This document shows positions 1 through 4,579 of a DNA stretch of 5,875 bases, piece by piece; the first letter of the stretch is position 1; every line of letters starts with the position of its first letter. The notes under the pieces are model-generated. The model saw nothing but the letters and a program-made list of their open reading frames with translations, had not been told where the DNA came from and searched no databases. Where the stretch lies: positions 1 to 5,875 of the forward strand of contig JAFDYM010000253.1 in NCBI GenBank assembly GCA_018267435.1, written 5' to 3'. The position numbers were made by a program, and so were the translations under genes. The DNA comes from Bacteroidota bacterium. Its GTDB lineage: Bacteria; Bacteroidota; Bacteroidia; Chitinophagales; LD1.

Positions 1-534
1 CAGGCATTTGTCATCTAGCATAAACTGCATGGCTAGGTCCTGAAACATGTGGTTGTACTTGGCAAATTGCATTTCTATAATATGCTTTTCGCGCTCTGTT
101 TCATTTAATGGTGGGCCATCGTTTATAGGGTGCTCGTGCAGCCTGTTGGCGTGTTCCTTTAGGTAAGTTATACTACCCATAAACTTCGATACAAAACCGC
201 CGCTGGTATCGCTGTAGCCAAACTTCATGGCGTGTTGCCCTACGCTATCTACTAGGGTAAACCTAGGGGTATAGGTTTTAAGCGCCTGCACGGTATCGTA
301 CATTGTGTTTATGCTTTTGCCAAAGTCGTTAAGGCCCGCAGTTTCGAAATAGTTTACCGCCTCGTTGCGTTCTATTTCCTGCGCTATGTTGCTTAGCGCT
401 AGGTATACGCCTTGGTCGAAACGCTCCTGGCGCACGGCGTAGCTTTGCTTTATCCAATTATACTGTATAATGGTAAGCCCTGCCAGCGCCACACTTATAC
501 CCACTATTATCAGGTTTACTAACCTATTGTTCAT
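1..534 (-). CDS. Sensor histidine kinase, N-terminal part (runs off left edge)
   Basis: Read on the minus strand from an ATG at 534, an uninterrupted frame of 178 codons reaches base 1, so only the N-terminus is present. It begins MNNRLVNLIIVGISVALAGL and has one clear transmembrane helix at about residues 5-25. The following stretch, WIKQSYAVRQERFDQGVYLA (about 27-46), is typical of the periplasmic sensor start in Bacteroidota two-component histidine kinases, where a helix ends in W(I/V) and continues with an E-x-F-D-Q motif and an amphipathic helix. Residues 47-178 would be periplasmic sensor. The second membrane helix, the phosphoacceptor-histidine domain and the ATPase domain should lie beyond the left edge, so kinase function is inferred from the N-terminus alone. 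A response regulator may follow in the same operon outside the window. The start is supported by an in-frame ATG just before the hydrophobic helix and a promoter box immediately upstream. No ligand can be predicted. Confidence 0.82.
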   Translation of the reverse strand, partial: MNNRLVNLIIVGISVALAGLTIIQYNWIKQSYAVRQERFDQGVYLALSNIAQEIERNEAVNYFETAGLNDFGKSINTMYDTVQALKTYTPRFTLVDSVGQHAMKFGYSDTSGGFVSKFMGSITYLKEHANRLHEHPINDGPPLNETEREKHIIEMQFAKYNHMFQDLAMQFMLDDKCL

Positions 535-739
535 ACCTGCAAAGATAAACTTAGCGCACGCATGCTACCTAGGGTTAACGTATTTTATTAATTGACAATA
601 ATAAATAGGGTAGGGGCTGCCCTAGTGTTTGTAACCTTTAACATTAGCCTGCGTACAAGGTAGTGTGCTTTTAAAGATGGCACAGCTTTTTACGGAACCA
701 CAATCGAGAGATTGTTTAAAAGAATAAAATACGAGGGAT
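535..739. other. Divergent intergenic region with two short hairpins
   Basis: This gap separates the minus-strand kinase from the plus-strand lipoprotein gene and must hold both promoters. Two small inverted repeats are visible: TAGGG-GCTG-CCCTA at 611-624, and ACAATC-GAGA-GATTGT at 700-715, which would sit in the leader of the lipoprotein mRNA with a GNRA-type tetraloop. For the rightward gene I see only an imperfect -7-like word, TAGTGTTTG at 623-631, with three rather than two bases between TA and TTTG and no well-placed -33. GAGGG at 733-737 could act as a weak ribosome binding site for the ATG at 740. No ORF with coding character is seen. Confidence 0.4.
540..547 (-). promoter_or_regulatory. 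Bacteroidota -7 promoter box for the histidine kinase, nearly leaderless
   Basis: On the minus strand the sequence TATCTTTG (547 down to 540) matches the Bacteroidota -7 consensus TAnnTTTG exactly. It ends 5 nt before the ATG at 534, so transcription would start within a few bases of the start codon. No good TTTG -33 box is seen about 19-21 nt further upstream; GTTAACCC is the nearest T-rich word. The exact -7 match and its place favour a real promoter, but the weak -33 leaves doubt. Confidence 0.5.
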
Positions 740-1927
740 ATGAAAACTAAATTACTAACCGGACTTTCAGTAGCTGCATTTAGCTTAATGATGCTAAGTT
801 CTTGCAAAAAGGAAGATGAGCAACTGAACAACATATCGGCCTACCGTGGCGATGCTAGCCAAGCACAAACAGTAGACTATGCTGACATTAACTCTTCAAT
901 GGTATTTGAAGACCGCGTAAATGGTGTTGACTACCTAATTACCAAGGATATACAGATAAACGCTGCGGTAACCGTAAAGCCAGGCGTTACTTTTATGTTT
1001 AAAGACGGTGCGGGCTTTACCGTAACCGAAAATGGTAGCCTTAAAGCTATGGGTACCGATGGCAACGAGGTATACTTTACCTCGGAAAGTGGCAAGCGTG
1101 GGGGTTGGAAAGGTATTACCTTTTTAAGCAACAGCGGTAACGTACTTTCATATTGCAAAATAGAACATGGTGGTGGTGCCAACAACTTTGGCTCGGCTAA
1201 CGTAATGATAGGTGTAGAAGGTAATAGCGCGGTGGCTGAAGTAAGCAACAGCACTATAATAGCCAGCAAAACCGATGGTATATTTATGGCTGAACGTTCT
1301 AACATACTACACTTTGCAGGTAACAATGTAACTACCAATACTGCCCACCCACTTACTATACATGTAAGCCAGGCTGGCCAGCTAGATAACGGTAATGTGT
1401 ACACTAATAATGGTAAACCAGATGTTCGTTTATATGGCGGAAATACCTCAATTACTACACCAGTTGATATAAACAATACAGGTGTATCGTACTTGGTTAC
1501 AGGTTTAGTAAAAGCTAGCAATGCTATCAACATTAAACCTGGTGTAAGGTTGAATATGGATAACAATGCGCAAATAATAGTAAGCGGTGCCCAAGCATCA
1601 TTCAATGCAGTAGGTAACTCGGCGCAACCTATTATTATAAGTTCGCCTTACGCAGCTACCGGTGTGTGGAACAACATACAGTTTGATGCAGCAAGCTCTG
1701 GCAATAACCACATAGAATATTGCAACATAAGCGGCGGTGGCCTAGGCAACGCAGCAGGTATGATAAGTGTAGTAAACGGCAGCTCGGTAACAGTACGCAA
1801 CAGCACCATAGCCAACAGCGCAGCCAACGGTATATACATACAAGCGGCTACTAGCCACTATAACAACGATATAGCTACGGCCAACACATTTACAAACAAC
1901 GCCGATGGCAACGTTGCCATCAATTAA
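740..1927 (+). CDS. Two-module right-handed beta-helix lipoprotein, probably surface exposed
   Basis: The 395-residue product begins with a lipoprotein signal peptide (hydrophobic residues 5-20, lipobox LSSC with Cys22). After the cysteine come K-K-E-D-E, which fits the Bacteroidota lipoprotein export signal (X-K-D/E-D/E-X, known from Capnocytophaga QKDDE), so the protein probably sits on the outer face of the outer membrane. The rest is rich in N, G, S, V and I with short beta-strand/turn repeats, as in right-handed parallel beta-helix proteins. It is built of two similar halves starting near residues 65 and 251: YLITKD/YLVTGL, VKPGV/IKPGV, GGWKGITF/TGVWNNIQF, LSYCKIEHGGG/IEYCNISGGG and VSNSTI/VRNSTI occur in the same order. 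Beta-helix proteins often bind or cleave polysaccharides, but no catalytic residues can be assigned, so binding or structural roles are equally possible. The ATG precedes the signal peptide directly. The gene stands alone, followed by a strong terminator. Confidence 0.85.
   Translation: MKTKLLTGLSVAAFSLMMLSSCKKEDEQLNNISAYRGDASQAQTVDYADINSSMVFEDRVNGVDYLITKDIQINAAVTVKPGVTFMFKDGAGFTVTENGSLKAMGTDGNEVYFTSESGKRGGWKGITFLSNSGNVLSYCKIEHGGGANNFGSANVMIGVEGNSAVAEVSNSTIIASKTDGIFMAERSNILHFAGNNVTTNTAHPLTIHVSQAGQLDNGNVYTNNGKPDVRLYGGNTSITTPVDINNTGVSYLVTGLVKASNAINIKPGVRLNMDNNAQIIVSGAQASFNAVGNSAQPIIISSPYAATGVWNNIQFDAASSGNNHIEYCNISGGGLGNAAGMISVVNGSSVTVRNSTIANSAANGIYIQAATSHYNNDIATANTFTNNADGNVAIN
1904..1921. repeat. 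Perfect 18-bp palindrome at the 3' end of the lipoprotein gene
   Basis: GATGGCAACGTTGCCATC is a perfect palindrome with 9-bp arms and no spacer, lying inside the last codons (D-G-N-V-A-I) and ending 3 bp before the TAA. As RNA it could fold into a 7-bp stem with an ACGT loop. As DNA it could be a site for a dimeric protein. No T-run follows, so it is not an intrinsic terminator by itself; the true terminator lies about 40 bp downstream. Confidence 0.7.
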
Positions 1928-1960
1928 TAAAGAGTATTACAATCAGGTTATAAGCTTCTG

Positions 1961-1987
1961 GGCCTCGCCATCGTGCGGGGCCTTTTT
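1961..1987 (+). terminator. Intrinsic terminator after the beta-helix lipoprotein gene
   Basis: GGCCTCGC (1961-1968) pairs with GCGGGGCC (1975-1982) in an 8-bp GC-rich stem with one G-T pair and a 6-nt loop, followed at once by five T (1983-1987). It sits 34 bp after the lipoprotein stop codon and would isolate that gene from the downstream one. Confidence 0.88.
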
Positions 1988-1990
1988 GCG

Positions 1991-2022
1991 TTTGGTGGGT
2001 AGGTGGTAAATAGTTTATTTAG
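1991..2022 (+). promoter_or_regulatory. Weak candidate promoter for the 529-residue exported protein
   Basis: TTTG at 1991-1994 could be a -33 box. After a 21-bp gap, TATTTAGC at 2016-2023 matches TAnnTTTG at six of eight positions if the last two differing bases are tolerated. It would place the transcript start close to the ATG at 2028. The -7 match is poor, so this is tentative, but the upstream terminator implies that some promoter must lie in 1988-2027. Confidence 0.25.
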
Positions 2023-2027
2023 CATGT

Positions 2028-3617
2028 ATGAAAATATATTATGCTGTATTGCTAGTATGCAGCTTCGCATTTAACTGCACCATGGCACAGTCAGTAGATA
2101 CCATAGGGCCTAAGATGATAGAGGAGGGACTTATAAGTAGAAAGGACTACGACGCATTTTTTGAAAAGTATGCATTAACGGATAAATGGCAACAAGGCTT
2201 ACTTTGTATTCTATTGTTTAAACAGGGCGAGGAGCTAATTGTGAAATACGACGTTGCCGAGTTCGCGTTCGTTTCATTCTCAAAACCTAGTAATGAAGTA
2301 TTAGCTAAAATTAAACCCAGTTTAGATGACTATACGCAAAAGCTGTACAAGCTTGGCCTAATAAATGATGATGTACGCGAGACCTTGCTATATAACATAA
2401 ATGAAGGGAAATACATTGAAGACTACCATATAACCGATGCAGCTATTGAAGAAATGCGCTTGGTGGAAATAATGCAACCTGCTGCAATAATACAGGTAGC
2501 AGAGGCATTGTATAAAGCAAAGCTGGTTAGCACCAAATATGAACAGCTGCTGCAGGATATAGCGGCTAAAAAGCTGAAAGCACCCGATAGCTTTCTTTTC
2601 TATTTAGATAATGTGGTGTTTGTAAACGATAGTTTATTTACGAATGTAGATACCACCAGGCCGCTATTCGAAAACGTATATAAACGTACTGCAAGCATAT
2701 TGCCGCAATTGGCATTTAGTAACTATACTTTCGAGCTAGAGGAGAATTATACTTTCGAAGATTGGATAACGGTAGACTACAAGGTGGCACTTAGCATACA
2801 AGGTAAGGTATACAGGTACAAAAGCTATTTTAGCAGTAAAAGTGTGGAAGAGGAAAGTAGTAAGCTAGATAAAACACCCTCTTCTTATTTCAACGTTTTT
2901 AATAAAGCTTTGGCCGATATGCAGTCCGCGTACAGGCTGTTAACTGTGCCTTATGGCAATATAGATGACGCTGGTAACAGCCCTACATTTGCGGTACTTG
3001 CCCTTACACAGCAGCAAATAGATACATTAGGCGACGCGGCAATGTTTATAGGTATAGAGCCTGAGTATTACAAAAGAAGCAGTAGCTTATTGTCAAAGCA
3101 GCAGATAGATGAAGCGTTAGCAACATTCAAGCAAATTGGCTTGTTCAAGCATCTCAGCGATGAGGCAATAGATAGTGCTAGATTGGAAATAGATATGATG
3201 TTGATAGATGATATTAACTTATTGCTTTCGTCTTTTCCCGATGTAATACACCCTATATATTACGAAATGGTGAACATGGATAATCCTTACGAGGAATTAT
3301 TACAAGGCTATGCCGCTATAAGCCACGGTGAGTTTAACCCAACCGATATAAAAGAGAACTTCAACATAAATAGGAAACATGGTAAAATACAGTTTAAGCT
3401 AAATGGTACCCAGTACAAGTACAAGCTAAAAATAGATAGCGACTGGATAGATGATGGCTTTCTGAATTTTATTGACAGTGTGGTAAAGGCCAATCATTTA
3501 AATGGCACCTTCTATGAGTTGTTATTATTAGAAGGCATAATATATCTTACACCTCAACAGTTTGCCACAATAAAGCAGAAGCGCTTAATTGATTTCCCTG
3601 ATGATTTTGCTAGGTGA
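2028..3617 (+). CDS. Exported protein of unknown function with helical hairpins and a duplicated domain
   Basis: I do not recognise a named family for this 529-residue product. It starts with a signal peptide (MKIYYAVLLVCSFAFNCTMA, probable cleavage A20|Q21), so the mature protein is periplasmic or secreted. Residues 28-50, 102-124, 154-178 and 360-385 share a pattern of helix, then G-L-I/F or K-L-V turn, S/N/T, then second helix (examples EEGLISRKDYDAFF, KLGLINDDVRETLL, KAKLVSTKYEQLL), reminiscent of the SHOCT-type hairpin but not proven. Residues about 235-335 and 445-521 look like two copies of one alpha/beta unit: beta strands around SIQGKVYRYKSYF versus KLNGTQYKYKLKI, an F-N/D helix, then VLALTQQQIDTL versus IIYLTPQQFATI. 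NYTFE is repeated 8 residues apart at 232-244. There are no cysteines after the signal region except Cys60, and no catalytic motif is evident. The in-frame ATG at 2028 was chosen over the out-of-frame ATG at 2024 because it opens the signal peptide. No Shine-Dalgarno is seen. Confidence 0.8.
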   Translation: MKIYYAVLLVCSFAFNCTMAQSVDTIGPKMIEEGLISRKDYDAFFEKYALTDKWQQGLLCILLFKQGEELIVKYDVAEFAFVSFSKPSNEVLAKIKPSLDDYTQKLYKLGLINDDVRETLLYNINEGKYIEDYHITDAAIEEMRLVEIMQPAAIIQVAEALYKAKLVSTKYEQLLQDIAAKKLKAPDSFLFYLDNVVFVNDSLFTNVDTTRPLFENVYKRTASILPQLAFSNYTFELEENYTFEDWITVDYKVALSIQGKVYRYKSYFSSKSVEEESSKLDKTPSSYFNVFNKALADMQSAYRLLTVPYGNIDDAGNSPTFAVLALTQQQIDTLGDAAMFIGIEPEYYKRSSSLLSKQQIDEALATFKQIGLFKHLSDEAIDSARLEIDMMLIDDINLLLSSFPDVIHPIYYEMVNMDNPYEELLQGYAAISHGEFNPTDIKENFNINRKHGKIQFKLNGTQYKYKLKIDSDWIDDGFLNFIDSVVKANHLNGTFYELLLLEGIIYLTPQQFATIKQKRLIDFPDDFAR

Positions 3618-3625
3618 TGGATATC

Positions 3626-3653
3626 AAAAATTGAGTGGCGCCAAATTTTTTTT
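3626..3653 (+). terminator. Possible AT-rich terminator after the 529-residue protein gene
   Basis: AAAAATTG (3626-3633) can pair with CAAATTTTT (3642-3650) with one bulged A, leaving an 8-nt loop, and the T-run continues to 3653. It begins 8 bp after the stop codon. The loop region includes the palindrome TGGCGCCA (3636-3643). The stem is weak because it is nearly all A-T, and the same T-tract probably doubles as the upstream element of the tRNA promoter, so either role may be the main one. Confidence 0.35.
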
Positions 3654-3703
3654 GAAAAAAGTTGCGCTAGTATTTGGAAGTAATAAATTCGCCCTTATAT
3701 TTG
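3643..3703 (+). promoter_or_regulatory. tRNA-Val promoter: AT-rich upstream tract, -33 TTTG and -7 TATATTTG
   Basis: TTTG at 3673-3676 and TATATTTG at 3696-3703 match the Bacteroidota primary sigma consensus (TTTG / TAnnTTTG) exactly, with a 19-bp spacer, the preferred length. Upstream, an A3-T8-G-A6 tract at 3643-3660 resembles the AT-rich upstream elements of strong stable-RNA promoters. Transcription should start near 3710, about 50 nt before the mature tRNA, so a 5' leader must be processed off. The leader contains a small hairpin, GTAAG-GCA-CTTAC (3719-3731). Confidence 0.8.
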
Positions 3704-3759
3704 CGTCCCGCTTCGGCAGTAAGGCACTTACAGCATTGACGTAGAAGCAAATACATAAT

Positions 3760-3837
3760 GGAAGTTTAGCTCAGCTGGTTCAGAGCATCTGCCTTACAAG
3801 CAGAGGGTCGGGGGTTCGAATCCCTCAACTTCCACCA
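3760..3837 (+). tRNA. tRNA-Val, anticodon UAC, with encoded CCA
   Basis: A full cloverleaf can be drawn. The acceptor stem is GGAAGTT (3760-3766) with AACTTCC (3827-3833). The D arm has GCTC/GAGC (3769-3772 and 3783-3786). The anticodon stem is TCTGC/GCAGA (3788-3792 and 3800-3804) around loop CTTACAA, with anticodon TAC at 3795-3797, which reads valine GUA and other GUN codons. The variable loop is GGGTC, and the T stem GGGGG/CCCTC (3810-3814 and 3822-3826) encloses TTCGAAT. Discriminator A3834 is followed by encoded CCA at 3835-3837. All standard positions are present. It has its own promoter and terminator and appears to be a single-gene unit. Confidence 0.97.
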
Positions 3838-3876
3838 CTTAAAGGTCTTCAGAAATGGAGACCTTTTTTTGTGCCC
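3806..3876 (+). repeat. Direct repeat copy 1: tRNA-Val 3' end plus terminator
   Basis: From GGTCGGGGG in the variable loop/T stem, through the T loop, acceptor strand, CCA and terminator to GTGCCC, this segment is repeated at 3902-3989. The two copies differ by a 19-bp insert in copy 2, a small change in the acceptor strand (AACTTCC versus AAATCC) and one T in the terminator run. Confidence 0.85.
3841..3870 (+). terminator. Intrinsic terminator of the tRNA-Val unit
   Basis: AAAGGTCT (3841-3848) pairs with AGACCTTT (3859-3866) around a 10-nt loop, and seven T (3864-3870) follow the GACC arm. It starts 3 bp after the tRNA CCA end. A nearly identical second copy lies 114 bp downstream. Confidence 0.88.
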
Positions 3877-3901
3877 AAAGGGTAGCAATAACAAATTGAC
3901 A

Positions 3902-3950
3902 GGTCGGGGGCCGCGAGCTTGCCTCGCTATTCGAATCCCTCAAATCCACC
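3902..3950 (+). pseudogene. tRNA-Val 3'-half remnant
   Basis: Only the 3' part of a tRNA is present: T-stem 5' strand GGGGG, T loop TTCGAAT, T-stem 3' strand CCCTC and an acceptor-like AAATCCACCA that has lost one base compared with the real gene. There is no acceptor 5' strand, D arm or anticodon arm upstream. A 19-bp sequence, CCGCGAGCTTGCCTCGCTA, sits exactly between the T-stem 5' strand and the T loop and contains the hairpin GCGAG-CTTGC-CTCGC (3913-3927). It cannot make a working tRNA. It may be a scar of site-specific integration at the tRNA end or of a lost tandem tRNA. Confidence 0.8.
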
Positions 3951-3954
3951 ACTT

Positions 3955-3983
3955 AAAGGTCTTCAGAAATGGAGACCTTTTTT
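3955..3983 (+). terminator. Second copy of the tRNA terminator
   Basis: AAAGGTCT (3955-3962) and AGACCTTT (3973-3980) form the same 8-bp stem and 10-nt loop as the first copy, with a T-run of six (3978-3983). It would back up termination from the tRNA unit. Confidence 0.85.
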
Positions 3984-4179
3984 GTGCCCCACTGCATTAC
4001 AGGCAAACAGCCGTTAAATCATTTATTCCATACGTTTATACAAGTATTACATTGGTGAAGCAGAAGACTAAGCATTTCAAATTCATCAACATAATATCAA
4101 TGTGGCTTTAAGTATTAACTAATTGACCTATAGTTATTGGTTGTACTTGGTATATATTCGCCATTCAAAAAATATAATC
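3984..4179. other. Non-coding gap before the small exported protein gene
   Basis: I see no gene here. An open frame from 3869 to 4111 crosses the two terminators and has no coding character. A possible -7 box, TATATTCG at 4153-4160, resembles TAnnTTTG with one mismatch and would start transcription about 13 nt before the ATG at 4180, but no -33 TTTG lies at the usual distance. Confidence 0.3.
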
Positions 4180-4515
4180 ATGAAGAAAATTGTTGTCAGC
4201 TCTTTGTTTTTACTTGTTACCTTAATAGTATCTGCACAGAATAGAAATTTTGGTGGGCCATCTACTACCTATCAAATGCAACAGAATGCACAGCGTGCTA
4301 CGCAAAACAATACCTACCAGCGCCAGCAGTTCGACCAACATAACCGCGACCTACAAAGGCAAAGGGAGTTGCGCAACCCTAATACACCTTACCCTACTAG
4401 AACCACCACTACAGCGCAACCTGCTACCCCTAAGCCTAAGAAAGAAAAGAAGGCGAAGAAGGCTAAAAAGGTACAAACAACAGCTGCCGACAAGCCTAAA
4501 GAGGAAGTAAAGTAA
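4180..4515 (+). CDS. Small exported protein with Q/N/R-rich middle and lysine-rich tail
   Basis: The product is 111 residues from the ATG at 4180. The frame is open to an ATG at 4123, but the signal peptide MKKIVVSSLFLLVTLIVSA with cleavage A19|Q20 fixes the downstream start. The mature part has no predicted fold: residues 21-66 are rich in Q, N and R, 67-84 in T and P, and 85-97 are almost all K, A and E (PKPKKEKKAKKAKK), resembling histone H1-type or periplasmic basic tails. Mature charge is strongly positive apart from the last few residues. Such a chain could bind anionic envelope polymers or nucleic acid, but this is speculation and the function is unknown. No Shine-Dalgarno sequence precedes the start; the leader is AT-rich (CAAAAAATATAATC). 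It is flanked by non-coding gaps, so it is probably monocistronic. Confidence 0.75.
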   Translation: MKKIVVSSLFLLVTLIVSAQNRNFGGPSTTYQMQQNAQRATQNNTYQRQQFDQHNRDLQRQRELRNPNTPYPTRTTTTAQPATPKPKKEKKAKKAKKVQTTAADKPKEEVK

Positions 4516-4532
4516 TAGGTGCGTTCCTATTA
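4513..4532 (+). repeat. 7-bp inverted repeat overlapping the stop codon of the small exported protein
   Basis: TAATAGG (4513-4519) and CCTATTA (4526-4532) are perfectly complementary around a 6-nt loop TGCGTT; the first arm contains the TAA stop. No T-run follows directly (the first one begins near 4557), so it is not a classic intrinsic terminator. It may be a weak 3' mRNA hairpin. Confidence 0.4.
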
Positions 4533-4537
4533 GGTTA

Positions 4538-4565
4538 TTGCATACATGTTTTCCTTGTTTTTTTG
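4538..4565 (+). promoter_or_regulatory. Weak candidate promoter for the helical-repeat protein
   Basis: TTG at 4538-4540 and TTTTTTTG at 4558-4565 are 17 bp apart and could be -33 and -7 elements, with the A of the -7 TA missing. The start would fall about 8-10 nt before the ATG at 4580. Only the trailing TTTG matches the consensus well, so confidence is low. Confidence 0.25.
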
Positions 4566-4579
4566 TACCCCCTTACGCT

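Larger units (their letters stand above)
3902..3989 (+). repeat. Direct repeat copy 2: degenerate tRNA 3' end plus terminator with a 19-bp insert
   Basis: The order is GGTCGGGGG (3902-3910), an insert (3911-3929), TTCGAATCCCTC (3930-3941), AAATCCACCACTT, then the complete terminator hairpin and GTGCCC. Identity with copy 1 is almost complete outside the insert, so the duplication looks fairly recent or is being maintained. The offset is 115 bp at the T loop and 114 bp at the terminator. Confidence 0.85.

Noticed and set aside
622..834. 70-codon minus-strand frame upstream of and overlapping the lipoprotein start
   Set aside because: Overlaps the lipoprotein signal peptide region antisense and the leader; no supporting motif or promoter.
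931..1605. 224-codon open frame on the minus strand inside the lipoprotein gene
   Set aside because: It lies wholly opposite the beta-helix coding region, whose signal peptide and repeats are convincing. The hydrophobic, L/P-rich translation is what the complement of a repetitive N/G/V/T-rich gene would give.
740..1927. Polysaccharide lyase or pectinase assignment for the beta-helix lipoprotein
   Set aside because: The fold would fit, but no catalytic motif or calcium-binding cluster could be identified, so an enzyme call is not supported.
3869..4111. 80-codon open frame on the plus strand
   Set aside because: It starts in the T-run of the tRNA terminator and crosses the tRNA remnant and second terminator; no coding character or start signal.
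4123..4179. Upstream in-frame ATG extension of the small exported protein
   Set aside because: It would put 19 residues before a complete signal peptide and overlap the likely promoter; the start at 4180 is better.
4250..4510. 86-codon frame overlapping the small exported protein gene
   Set aside because: It is a shifted reading of the low-complexity region, rich in R and L, lacks its own start context and competes with a frame that has a good signal peptide.
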